From: an uncultured Poribacteria bacterium
Lineage (GTDB): Bacteria; Poribacteria; WGA-4E; WGA-3G
Assembly: GCA_951812525.1 (NCBI GenBank)
Contig: OX638316.1
Location: 558,001-622,000, forward strand
DNA length: 64,000 bases
Direction: 5' to 3'
The stretch's first letter is position 1. Each line of letters starts with the position of its first letter. Of this stretch, positions 25,843 to 34,101 are shown one piece after another. The position numbers and the translations under genes were made by a program. The notes under the pieces are model-generated. The model was not told the DNA's origin. It was given only the letters and a program-made list of their open reading frames with translations, and did no database searches.

Positions 25843-25970
25843 GTGCAAATAAACGCAGCGAGGTTGGGAAACCTCGCCTACCAATTCCAAAGCTATCTTA
25901 TAGATTCTAAGTGGAAATAAACACAGGCGAGGTTAGGAAACCTCGCCTACCAATCCCAAAGCTAGCCTAA
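25822..25970. repeat. 68-bp tandem repeat made from the 3' end of the TonB receptor gene plus a palindrome
   Basis: The unit AAGCTATC...TAGATTCTAAGT...AGGTT-GGGA-AACCTCGCCTACCAATTCC begins at 25822 (inside the last codons KLSYRF and stop), at 25890, and as a stub at 25959. Each full copy contains the palindrome (GGC)GAGGTT/AACCTCGCC followed by CTACCAAT. So the last codons of the gene were copied together with the palindrome, in tandem, between the two receptor genes. Confidence 0.8.
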
Positions 25971-26000
25971 AGGTCTCATATTTTGAATATTAATAATAAA

Positions 26001-28799
26001 ATGCTAATTTCAGACAATAAACGGCATCTATGGTGCGTTTTTGCTATTTTATTCGGCATCGCAGCAGTAATGCCAATGGAAGCCAGTACCGAAATACTCA
26101 AAGTAATCGTTCAAGATCAGCATGGAAACACTGTCTCAGATGCCAAAATACAGATTGGTAATCAAGAACACACGACAGATGATACTGGAGTTGTTACGTT
26201 TAGCGATATGGCAAATGTTGCGTCGTTGACGGTAACAGCAATTGGATTTTCGAGTAAACGGATTAATATCACTCCGGGGCAGACCGAAGTGATAGTGATA
26301 CTTGCTCCGATCCAAACTATTGAATCTGTTGTGGTCGTGGGGACCCGGAGCATAGGCAGGAGGGCTTTACAGGCTTCCGTGCCGATAGAGGTTGTCAATA
26401 GAGAGCAGCTGAGTCTGACCGGTCAATCCGAAACGGGTCGTGTGCTTCAGATGTTAGTTCCCTCCTTTAATTTTCCAAGTTCTACAATCAGCGACGGTAC
26501 GGATGCATTGCGACCAGCGACTTTGCGAGGCTTGGGCCCCGATCAAGTGTTGGTTCTCGTCAACGGTAAACGTCGCCATAAAAGTGCCTTGCTTCACGTA
26601 AACAGTTCGGTCGGTCGTGGCACTGCCGGGACAGATTTCAACGCGATTCCGTCAGCGGCGATAGAACGTATTGAAGTCCTCCGTGATGGCGCGGCTGCAC
26701 AATACGGCTCGGATGCTATCGCTGGTGTTATCAACATTGTCCTGAAAGACGATGCCGATACAGGTGATGCGAACCTATATTGGGGACAAACTTACGAAGG
26801 CGACGGAGATACGTGGATCGGAAATGGGAATTACGGCGTGAAAGTCAGTGATTCTGGTTTTCTCAACCTAACAGTGGAATGGCGGGATAGATATCGCGCG
26901 AATCGCGCTGGACTCACCGGGACACGGCAATACGATTGGGTAGAAGTAAACCCGGGCAGACCGCCCGATGTGATGCTTGAGGTGAAAGACGCAAATGGAA
27001 ACATAATCGGTGAAAAACCTGCTTGGTTTGACCCGCGTGAATATCATTTCAACCGGAAAAATTTTCGGGTTGGGGATTCTGACGCTTCACAGAAAGTTGG
27101 GTTTTACAATTTTGGCTTGCCGTTGACAGAAGAGTTGGCGTTATATTCATTCGGTAGTTACTCCACGCGCCAAAATAACAGCTCCGGTTTTTATCGCAAT
27201 TCCAAGGATCAGAGCCGCAATGTGAAAGCGATTTATCCAGATGGATTTCTGCCAGAAATTAACACAGCCATTGAAGATGCATCCGTTGCGTTGGGAGTGA
27301 CTTGGAAACACGACGCAACGGATTTAGGTGTTGACCTGGGTTTTAATCACGGTCTGAACACATTCGATTTTCTGGTTTCCAACTCGCTGAATGCGTCCTA
27401 TGGTCCCAGTAGTCCCACGAGTGCTGATTCTGGAGGATTTCGACTCGATCAAACCGCTTTGAATGTAGATGTTATCTATCCGATCATGTATCAATCCTCA
27501 CTGGTGAACTTAGCAGGAGGTGCTGAGTTCCGTAGAGAAAGCTATGGTATCCGAGCGGGTGAACCTGTTTCCTGGTTCAACGCAGGCCTCGGTGCAGATG
27601 GCGCTGCTAGCGGTATCCAAGTCTTTCCGGGTTTCCGACCTGACAATGAAGTTGACGAAAGTCGAACCAATATCGCAGGGTATGCGGACTTTGAATCCTA
27701 TCTTAGTGGTAAACCGGGAACAGGGTTGCTTGTAGGTGCAGCCGTGCGCGGTGAACAGTATAGCGATTTCGGTGCCACTATTACAGGAAAAGCGACTGCG
27801 CGCTACGATTTGATGTCACAGCTTGCGGTGCGTGCTGCTGGTAGCACCGGCTTCCGTGCACCTCTACTCCATCAGCTTTACTTTAACAATATTAGCACGC
27901 AATTCAAGGCGGACAATAACGACGCTGATGGTGACGGGGACACAACAGAACTGCTACCGTTTGAGGTGGGAACATTCCGCAATGACAGTGATACAGCGCG
28001 TACACTCAATATTCCGGAACTTAAAGAGGAAACTTCAGTCAATGTATCCGGTGGCATTGTTGTTAAACCGGTTCAGAACTTATGGCTGACGCTTGATGCG
28101 TTCCAGATCAACATTGATGATCGGATTGTCCTCAGCGGCAGTTTTAACGCTGATGCCGTCCCTGCCTTAGCACAAGCAGGTGCGAATCAAGCACAAGTCT
28201 TTACGAATGTTGCACAGACGCGCACCCGCGGTATTGACGTATCTGCAGGTTATCTCCACGCTTTTGACGACGAGTCCATCTTGAATCTCAAGGTCGCCGC
28301 AACTTGGACGGATACTGAAGTCATCGGTGATGTACAGGCTCCGGGTCCTATCCTGATCGGTTTTGAGGAAATTCTTTTTCCAGAACGAGAACGCTCTATC
28401 ATTGAGGAATGGCAGCCGAACACACGCATTAATTTTACGGCAGATTATATCATCGGATCCCTGAAGATGGGATCAGCTCTACGCTATTTCGGGAGTTACA
28501 CTGTTCAGGAAGGAAGTGGAGAGAGTGCTCAGCGACAAACTTACGGTGGAAAGTGGCTCGCTGATATTCAAGGGGTATACCAGCTCAATGCGTCTTTAGT
28601 GTTGACGTTAGGCGTAAACAATCTGCTTGACCAGCTGCCTGACCTGAACGAGGTAGGTCAAGCACGTGGTGGCACTTTAATAGATGGCACAGGAACCGTC
28701 ATTGCGGATTCACCGGGTGTTTTCACGTATGATCGGAGGGCTGCACCCTTTGGTTTTAACGGTGGGTTTTACTATGCGAAACTATCCTACAGTTTCTAA
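26001..28799 (+). CDS. TonB-dependent outer-membrane receptor B, tandem paralogue
   Basis: The 932-residue protein repeats the plan of its neighbour: signal peptide, CarboxypepD_reg-like domain, plug (VVVGTRSIGRRALQ, LRGLGPDQVLVLVNGKRRH, YGSDAIAGVINIV) and barrel ending YAKLSYSF. The ATG at 26001 (MLISDNKRHLW) aligns with the start of receptor A (MPILDNKRYLW); a TTG six codons upstream is less likely. The two differ mainly in predicted outer loops, which suggests distinct but related ligands. Codon usage differs between the copies at many silent sites, so the duplication is old. It ends at a strong terminator. Confidence 0.95.
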   Translation: MLISDNKRHLWCVFAILFGIAAVMPMEASTEILKVIVQDQHGNTVSDAKIQIGNQEHTTDDTGVVTFSDMANVASLTVTAIGFSSKRINITPGQTEVIVILAPIQTIESVVVVGTRSIGRRALQASVPIEVVNREQLSLTGQSETGRVLQMLVPSFNFPSSTISDGTDALRPATLRGLGPDQVLVLVNGKRRHKSALLHVNSSVGRGTAGTDFNAIPSAAIERIEVLRDGAAAQYGSDAIAGVINIVLKDDADTGDANLYWGQTYEGDGDTWIGNGNYGVKVSDSGFLNLTVEWRDRYRANRAGLTGTRQYDWVEVNPGRPPDVMLEVKDANGNIIGEKPAWFDPREYHFNRKNFRVGDSDASQKVGFYNFGLPLTEELALYSFGSYSTRQNNSSGFYRNSKDQSRNVKAIYPDGFLPEINTAIEDASVALGVTWKHDATDLGVDLGFNHGLNTFDFLVSNSLNASYGPSSPTSADSGGFRLDQTALNVDVIYPIMYQSSLVNLAGGAEFRRESYGIRAGEPVSWFNAGLGADGAASGIQVFPGFRPDNEVDESRTNIAGYADFESYLSGKPGTGLLVGAAVRGEQYSDFGATITGKATARYDLMSQLAVRAAGSTGFRAPLLHQLYFNNISTQFKADNNDADGDGDTTELLPFEVGTFRNDSDTARTLNIPELKEETSVNVSGGIVVKPVQNLWLTLDAFQINIDDRIVLSGSFNADAVPALAQAGANQAQVFTNVAQTRTRGIDVSAGYLHAFDDESILNLKVAATWTDTEVIGDVQAPGPILIGFEEILFPERERSIIEEWQPNTRINFTADYIIGSLKMGSALRYFGSYTVQEGSGESAQRQTYGGKWLADIQGVYQLNASLVLTLGVNNLLDQLPDLNEVGQARGGTLIDGTGTVIADSPGVFTYDRRAAPFGFNGGFYYAKLSYSF

Positions 28800-28814
28800 G
28801 AATCAAAAAATGGA

Positions 28815-28840
28815 GGCACGGTTTCTAACCGTGCCTTTTC
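28815..28840 (+). terminator. rho-independent terminator after receptor B
   Basis: GGCACGGTT-TCT-AACCGTGCC (28815-28835) followed by TTTTCTAT, 15 nt after the stop codon. Confidence 0.85.
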
Positions 28841-28850
28841 TATATTTTCA

Positions 28851-28879
28851 TTGCATCTATTTACAGAATGTGATAAATT
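28851..28879 (+). promoter_or_regulatory. probable sigma-70 promoter of the cytochrome c gene cluster
   Basis: TTGCAT (28851-28856), 17-nt spacer, TAAATT (28874-28879), directly after the terminator and 46 nt before the start codon at 28925. Confidence 0.45.
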
Positions 28880-28924
28880 GGCGCGCGACTTTCACACAAC
28901 TTAAAATTTAAAGGAGAACACTGA

Positions 28925-29488
28925 ATGCCTCGAAAACTCTTAATTTTTTGCACAACCGTGCTCCTTGTGGGTACTGTTATTGCTCTGAACATCAACTCAG
29001 TCGAAAGCCAGAGTGATATGGTGCAGCGTGGAAAATACATTGTGGACACGGTGGGTGCGTGTGGACACTGCCACACACCGCGTGCGGGTGCTGAATATAA
29101 CATGGACATGTATCTTGCTGGACATCCGGCAAATGCTCCTTATCCGCGCTATAATTTCAGCATGATGCAACAAGGTATCTTTGTTCTGACATCACCGCAA
29201 ATGAGTGCATTCTCAGGCCCGTTCGGAACGAGTTTTGCTTCAAACTTGACACCTGATAAAGAAACCGGATTGGGTGAATGGACAGAGAAGATGTTCATCG
29301 ATGCAATGCGGACAGGATACCATCAAGGCGACACGAGCAATCGGAAAATCTTTCCACCGATGCCTACGAAGCACTACGGCGAGATGAACGATGAAGATCT
29401 TAAGGCAATTTGGGCATATCTTAGGACGATTAAGCCTGTCAAAAACGAGGTGAGTCCCCCGTTGAATCAACGCGGTCGTCCGTATTAG
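28925..29488 (+). CDS. periplasmic mono-heme cytochrome c
   Basis: The 187-residue protein has a signal peptide (to about VES-Q, residue 29) and a class I cytochrome c domain: RGKYIVDTVGACGHCHTP contains the CXXCH heme site (CGHCH), and distal Met candidates are in IFPPMPTKHYGEMNDEDLKAIWAYLRT, the typical C-terminal cytochrome motif. It resembles cytochrome subunits of periplasmic dehydrogenases. AAAGGAG precedes the ATG. It leads a plus-strand group with Gfo/Idh, PhyH, TIM-barrel isomerase and RraA-like genes and may take electrons from an oxidation in that pathway. Confidence 0.92.
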   Translation: MPRKLLIFCTTVLLVGTVIALNINSVESQSDMVQRGKYIVDTVGACGHCHTPRAGAEYNMDMYLAGHPANAPYPRYNFSMMQQGIFVLTSPQMSAFSGPFGTSFASNLTPDKETGLGEWTEKMFIDAMRTGYHQGDTSNRKIFPPMPTKHYGEMNDEDLKAIWAYLRTIKPVKNEVSPPLNQRGRPY

Positions 29489-29531
29489 CAAACAACAGAA
29501 ATTAACCTATCAAAAACTTGGAGAACGCTTT

Positions 29532-30605
29532 ATGGCATCAGAAGAAAAATCCGCCCGCATCGCAGTCGTCGGTATGGGCATCGGTAGACCGAATGGGGCA
29601 GCACTCGCCCGGAATCCACGAGGTAATGTTGTCGCACTCTGCGATCTATTTGAAGACAAGATGAAAGCCTTCGCTAAGGATTTACCGGACGAAGTCAAAT
29701 TCTATACAGACTACAAAGAGATGTGCAAAGCCAAAGACATCGATGCGGTATTTGTCGGCACGCCGAACCAGTGGCACGTGCCGATTGCTTTAGAGGCAGT
29801 TCGGAACGGCAAGCATGTCATGGTAACGAAACCGCTAGCTGACTCCGAGGAAGCAGCAGAAAAACTGGTCACGGAAGCGGAAGCAGCCGGCGTTGTGAAT
29901 ATGATGTCGCTCTCAACGCGCTTCGGGGATAGCTGCCAATACCTCGGTAATATGGCACGCGACAACTATTTCGGCGAACTCTACTATGCCCGCGCCCGGA
30001 GTGTCCGCCGCAACGGTATCCCTGCCTGGAATCTCGGCTTCATTAAGCAGGGCGGTGGTGCCTTCCGTGATATGGGTGTTCACGTGCTTGACTCTGCTTG
30101 GTGGATCCTCGGACTGCCGAAGCCGATTTCAGTTTTGGGTGCTGCCGGTGCGAAGTTTGGACCGCGTGGACGCGGTTATTGGAACCGGAGTCAACCGCCA
30201 AAGGAAACTTACGAACAGTACGAAGCCGATGACTACGCAGGCGGATTCATTACCTTTGAAAATGGACTCGGCTTACAGGTTGAAAGTTTCTGGGCATCAC
30301 ACCAACCTGACGAATTCCAGATAGAGCTTTTCGGCACAGAAGCAGGGGCATCGATGAGTCCTTTGAAGCTTTACCGAACCGACGAATCGGGGACATCTGA
30401 GGACATAAGTGTTAATCTACCACCGGGTAAATATGAGCAATCGTGGGACGCTATCGCCGATCACTTCATCGAGTGTATCTTAGATGACGTAACCTGCCAG
30501 GCACCGCTACGGCACGGACTAATTGTCCAACAGATGATGGAAGGTCTGCTCAGAAGTGCTGAGACAGGACGCGAAGTTCAGATTGAAGCAGCCGAAGGGG
30601 CTTAG
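29532..30605 (+). CDS. Gfo/Idh/MocA family oxidoreductase
   Basis: The 357-residue protein has an N-terminal Rossmann domain (IAVVGMGIGRPNGAALA, then LCDLFED), the segment VFVGTPNQWHVPIALEAVRNGKHVMVTKPLA with the catalytic Lys of the E-K-P motif (Glu is replaced by Thr), and a C-terminal alpha/beta domain with GGAFRDMGVHVLDSAWWILG containing the usual D-x-x-x-H. Members oxidise or reduce sugars, inositols or related polyols with NAD(P). It overlaps functionally with the PhyH gene 3 nt downstream, so they form an operon. Substrate unknown. Confidence 0.92.
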   Translation: MASEEKSARIAVVGMGIGRPNGAALARNPRGNVVALCDLFEDKMKAFAKDLPDEVKFYTDYKEMCKAKDIDAVFVGTPNQWHVPIALEAVRNGKHVMVTKPLADSEEAAEKLVTEAEAAGVVNMMSLSTRFGDSCQYLGNMARDNYFGELYYARARSVRRNGIPAWNLGFIKQGGGAFRDMGVHVLDSAWWILGLPKPISVLGAAGAKFGPRGRGYWNRSQPPKETYEQYEADDYAGGFITFENGLGLQVESFWASHQPDEFQIELFGTEAGASMSPLKLYRTDESGTSEDISVNLPPGKYEQSWDAIADHFIECILDDVTCQAPLRHGLIVQQMMEGLLRSAETGREVQIEAAEGA

Positions 30606-30608
30606 AAA

Positions 30609-31334
30609 ATGACGCTTGACATGGCAACACTTCGTAACGATTTCGCAAGAGACGGTTTTGCTATTGCCCGGAATCTGTTTACGCGAAGTGAAGTCCAACG
30701 GCTTAAATTAGAATGTATTGATATTCTGGAATCCGTTAAAGCAGAGACAGGCACAGTTGCTGGACACGGTGTATATGTGGGTTTAGCCGTACGTAGCCCC
30801 GTTTTTCAAACTGCAGTTGGTGATGCACGGATACTGGATATTTTAGAAGGTATCCTCGCACCGGATATTGAATTTCTGAGCGATAAGGTGGTTTTCAAGA
30901 GTGAATCAATGACCTTCGCAAGTCCGTGGCACCAAGATTGGCACTATTGGCATGGTGCACACAAACTCTCAATCTGGGTGGCTCTTGACGATGCGACTGT
31001 TGAAAATGGATGTCTCAAACTCTTTCCGGGTTCCCACAAATCGGCTATTGTCCATGATGGCGATGCCAACGATGGACACGGGTTTGGGAATCGGCTTCGT
31101 CCGGGTGCGATTGATGAAAATCTCGCTTTCACAGCGGAGATTGAGGCGGGTGGTGCTGTCTTTTTCCACGACTTGACACTTCACTCCAGCCATCCCAACC
31201 GATCTGGGGAAGAACGCTGGGTCTGGATACCCACATATCGCGATGCAAAATCGGAGGACGAAGATTATCCGTGGGCTGTTGCGGCGAGAGTTTTACGCGG
31301 TGAAAAATCGCCTGAATCGGGACGGATAGGATAG
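30609..31334 (+). CDS. phytanoyl-CoA dioxygenase (PhyH) family protein
   Basis: The 241-residue protein has WHQDWHYWHG (His and Asp iron ligands), CLKLFPGSHKS and LHSSHPNRSGEERW (distal His and Arg). It is distinct in sequence from the copy at 19163-19888 although equal in length. It starts 3 nt after the Gfo/Idh gene with AAGGGG upstream. In this setting hydroxylation of a small polar metabolite is more likely than of phytanoyl-CoA. Confidence 0.9.
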   Translation: MTLDMATLRNDFARDGFAIARNLFTRSEVQRLKLECIDILESVKAETGTVAGHGVYVGLAVRSPVFQTAVGDARILDILEGILAPDIEFLSDKVVFKSESMTFASPWHQDWHYWHGAHKLSIWVALDDATVENGCLKLFPGSHKSAIVHDGDANDGHGFGNRLRPGAIDENLAFTAEIEAGGAVFFHDLTLHSSHPNRSGEERWVWIPTYRDAKSEDEDYPWAVAARVLRGEKSPESGRIG

Positions 31335-31424
31335 AAGGATTTGCAGGATTAGGAGATGCCAGCAAGATGCCTTGGGGTAACCCAGAATTTTCGTTTATTC
31401 TGAAGACTAATAAAAGGAGAAATT

Positions 31425-32279
31425 ATGTTTAAAAATCTGAGTACCGGTGCAATCGGCATCCGGGCAAACATGACCGAAGGCTTAGCATTAGCCAAAAACG
31501 CGGGTTTTGAAGGTCTTGACCTGAATATCGACGAAGCCAGTCAACTTGCGCAAGAACACTCGGTTCAACACGTCAAAGATCTCTGGTCAGAAGCGGGTAT
31601 CGCTATGGGCGGCTGGGGATTCGGTGTTAACTGGCGCGGTCCCGAAGCCGACTATTACGCCGGTTTAGCGCAGCTTCCCGAACGCGCAGCACTCGCTGCA
31701 GAACTCGGTTGTTATCGTTCAACTACCGTTGTCGGACCCGCCTCAAACGACATGACGTTTCAGGAGAATTGGGATTTTTCTGTCAAACGGCTCCGTCCTA
31801 TCGCCGAGATTCTTAAAGATCACGGACATTCAGTCGGGCTTGAGTTCATTGGTCCGGCGACAAGCCGCGCAGGTTCCAAGTACCTCTTTGCCTACTCAAT
31901 GGATGCGATGTTAGGACTCGCCGCCGCTGTTGGTACAGGGAACGTTGGACTCCTATTTGATACGTGGCACTGGTACACCTGCCGTTCCGCTATGGACGAT
32001 GTGCGCAAGCTCTCCGTATCGGATGTTGTTTACGTCCATATCAATGACGCACCTGCTGGAATCGATCCGTATGATCAGATTGACAACATTAGATGTCTTC
32101 CTGCCGAGACCGGTGTGATTCCACTCACGGAATTGATGCAAATTCTGTCCGAACTTGGTTATGAAGGACCTGTGACACCTGAACCGTTCAGCCAAAAGGT
32201 GAATGGTATGGAACCTGCTGATGCGGCGAAAGCCACTGCGGAATCATTGGATCAGGTGTGGCAAAACGCAGGTCTGTAA
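31425..32279 (+). CDS. sugar phosphate isomerase/epimerase (AP endonuclease family 2 TIM barrel)
   Basis: The 284-residue protein has the xylose-isomerase-like barrel with metal-ligand motifs in order: GLEFIGPATS (Glu), FDTWHWYTC (Asp, His), HINDAPAG (His) and TPEPFSQKV (Glu). Such enzymes isomerise or epimerise sugars, keto-inositols or hydroxypyruvate-like compounds. AAAGGAG lies before the ATG at 31425. Together with the upstream Gfo/Idh and PhyH genes and the downstream RraA-like gene it suggests a sugar or inositol-type degradative pathway, though the substrate cannot be named. Confidence 0.9.
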   Translation: MFKNLSTGAIGIRANMTEGLALAKNAGFEGLDLNIDEASQLAQEHSVQHVKDLWSEAGIAMGGWGFGVNWRGPEADYYAGLAQLPERAALAAELGCYRSTTVVGPASNDMTFQENWDFSVKRLRPIAEILKDHGHSVGLEFIGPATSRAGSKYLFAYSMDAMLGLAAAVGTGNVGLLFDTWHWYTCRSAMDDVRKLSVSDVVYVHINDAPAGIDPYDQIDNIRCLPAETGVIPLTELMQILSELGYEGPVTPEPFSQKVNGMEPADAAKATAESLDQVWQNAGL

Positions 32280-32313
32280 AAGATCACTATCCTCTGTTAG
32301 AAAGAGACTTAAC

Positions 32314-33123
32314 ATGCGACTTATTGATAAAGAGAGCATCCTCGCGATGACGCATCTGTGGGAAGGCGATAGGTTTCCTGATGGGCGCCCGCGCGTCCCC
32401 GATGACCTCCTCCAACGGATGAAGGCTATCAGCATTGAACAGGCGTGGGGTGTCCTCAACGGCAATGACTATAAGTTCCAATTCGCTGGTGATTGGATGA
32501 ACCTTCATCCAGACCGGATTTTGGTCGGTAGGGCAGTGACGTGCGCGTTTGTTCCGATTCGTCCGGACTTTAACGGTGCTGTCTCAGCGCAAGGTGAAAA
32601 AGAGGGACGCGTCGGCGGTCAAAATTCGTGGGTGATTGATACACTCGTCCGCGATGATGTCATCGTTGTGGATCTTTTTGGTAAAGTCAAAGACGGCACC
32701 TTCGCCGGTGATAACCTCGGCAATTCCATCTATGCGAAGACAGGGACAGGTATGGTCATTGACGGCGGTATCCGAGACCTGGACGGCATTTATGAGTTGC
32801 CTGATTTTGCTACCTTTGTGCGAGGTGTGGATCCGACCGGCATCGCAAACGTCACACTCACGGGTATTAACATCCCTATTCGTATTGCAGAAGCGACGGT
32901 TTTACCGGGAGATGTGGTCTTAGGCAGGCGTGGCGGGGTTATCTTTATTCCGCCGCACTTTGCCCAACAGGTGGTTGAACAAGGTGAAGAGGTAGCCCTC
33001 CGAGACCGGTTTGGGCATCAAAGGCTGCGCGAAGGTAAATATACACCGGGCGAAATAGATAGGAAATGGTCTGAGGAGATCGAGGCAGACTTTGCGAAAT
33101 GGTGTGAAGAGGAAGAAAAATAA
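32314..33123 (+). CDS. RraA-like family protein (4-hydroxy-4-methyl-2-oxoglutarate aldolase-like)
   Basis: The 269-residue protein has the RraA/HMG-aldolase core: FAGDNLGNSIYAKTGTGMVIDGGIRDLDG, where G-x-x-x-D-G-x-x-R-D is the conserved substrate and metal site, then PGDVVLGRRGGVIFIPP. Members without RNase E binding act as class II pyruvate aldolases or oxaloacetate decarboxylases on C4-C6 oxoacids. The ATG at 32314 is used; an upstream frame overlapping the isomerase gene has no ribosome site. It is the last gene of the plus-strand catabolic group and may perform the final carbon-carbon cleavage. Confidence 0.85.
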   Translation: MRLIDKESILAMTHLWEGDRFPDGRPRVPDDLLQRMKAISIEQAWGVLNGNDYKFQFAGDWMNLHPDRILVGRAVTCAFVPIRPDFNGAVSAQGEKEGRVGGQNSWVIDTLVRDDVIVVDLFGKVKDGTFAGDNLGNSIYAKTGTGMVIDGGIRDLDGIYELPDFATFVRGVDPTGIANVTLTGINIPIRIAEATVLPGDVVLGRRGGVIFIPPHFAQQVVEQGEEVALRDRFGHQRLREGKYTPGEIDRKWSEEIEADFAKWCEEEEK

Positions 33124-33180
33124 GGCACGTTGTAGGGAAGGGACCCGGGCTTCGGTTCCGTATTTGGCGTTGAGTCGCTA

Positions 33181-33957
33181 TTACATAGGTCTCGCTTTAA
33201 CTCCATACATGGGCCAGGAAAAATAGAAATCATCACCTGCTGGACGGACTGTGTAGTGCTCTTTCGCTTCGTCAGGAGAAAGCCTGGCGAATGCGTCACG
33301 GATTTTCTGCACTACCTCCGGCGGGTTTTCCTTTGGACGCACCCACCAGAGAAATGACATCTGTGCATTTCGGACATGTGCTGTTTTTTCAAGTGAAAAC
33401 CCAGCATCCGCAATCAGAGCGTCCCATTCAGATGGTGGACGTCCACAGACGTGAGAATTGTCCCGAAGCCACTCTACACGATTCTGCCACGCTATTAACT
33501 TCTCCGGTTCAGGACAGACAGAATCCACCATACAGAAAAGTCCATCCGTCCGCAAAACCCGATGCACTTCGCTCAAGAAGGTAGGAACATCTTGGAAGTG
33601 ATGTGGTGCGATCCGACAGGTCACCAAATCTAACGAGGCATCAGCAAAAGGTAAGGACTCCGCAGCAGCAACGGAAAAATCGATGTTTTTTATGGCTTTT
33701 TCGTGTGCGAGTTCGGCTGCTTTCGCGATCATCTCCGGTGTCAGATCAGTGGCAATGACATGTGCGACTTTCGGTGCGAACTTAAATGCCGTGAATCCCG
33801 TTCCTGTCGCAACATCTAACGTCTGTTCTGTACCTTTTGGCTCAGCGAAATCTAAGATAATATCTAAAGTATCTCCGGTGGCATGCGCGCTGCTCTGCGC
33901 ATAATAGTTGGCATGCTGGCTAAACTGTTCTCGGACTGCGGTATGTATGGATTTCAC
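33181..33957 (-). CDS. SAM-dependent class I methyltransferase (UbiE/Coq5-like)
   Basis: The 258-residue protein has motif I LDVATGTGFTAF, motif II IATDLTPEM, LPFADASLDLVTCRIAPHHF and the post-motif LRTDGLFCMVDS, the standard order of UbiE-like methyltransferases. The GTG at 33957 is chosen. The longer frame (to 34071) would translate the MITE-like repeat upstream, so that extension is probably not protein. Convergent with the RraA-like gene, with 57 nt between. Substrate unknown; an acceptor of the quinone or small-lipid type is possible. Confidence 0.85.
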   Translation of the reverse strand: MKSIHTAVREQFSQHANYYAQSSAHATGDTLDIILDFAEPKGTEQTLDVATGTGFTAFKFAPKVAHVIATDLTPEMIAKAAELAHEKAIKNIDFSVAAAESLPFADASLDLVTCRIAPHHFQDVPTFLSEVHRVLRTDGLFCMVDSVCPEPEKLIAWQNRVEWLRDNSHVCGRPPSEWDALIADAGFSLEKTAHVRNAQMSFLWWVRPKENPPEVVQKIRDAFARLSPDEAKEHYTVRPAGDDFYFSWPMYGVKARPM

Positions 33958-33971
33958 GTCTATAGTACCCT

Positions 33972-34081
33972 GTTGAAGTGTTGGGTTTCGCTGGAATTTC
34001 GGAGTGTTCAAATCTCCTGAAAGTACGAAGCCCCTATTACAAATGTATTCGATTTTTGATGTCCGGCTCAACCCAACCTAC
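33972..34081. repeat. MITE-like element, GTTGGGTT / AACCCAAC ends
   Basis: The left end is GTTGAAGTGTTGGGTTTCGCTGGAATTTC (33972-34000) and the right end is CGGCTCAACCCAACCTAC (about 34064-34081). The ends are inverted repeats, and the right end matches the copy ending at 3691 almost base for base. The interior differs. Confidence 0.65.
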
Positions 34082-34101
34082 TCACTAAAGTCAAACTCAC
34101 G

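Noticed and set aside
25843-26000. CRISPR-like repeat between the TonB receptor genes
   Set aside because: Only two full copies of 68 bp directly adjoining each other and including gene-end sequence; no spacers and no cas genes.
33958-34071. 38-residue N-terminal extension of the UbiE-like methyltransferase
   Set aside because: It translates the MITE-like repeat; the GTG at 33957 fits the domain start.
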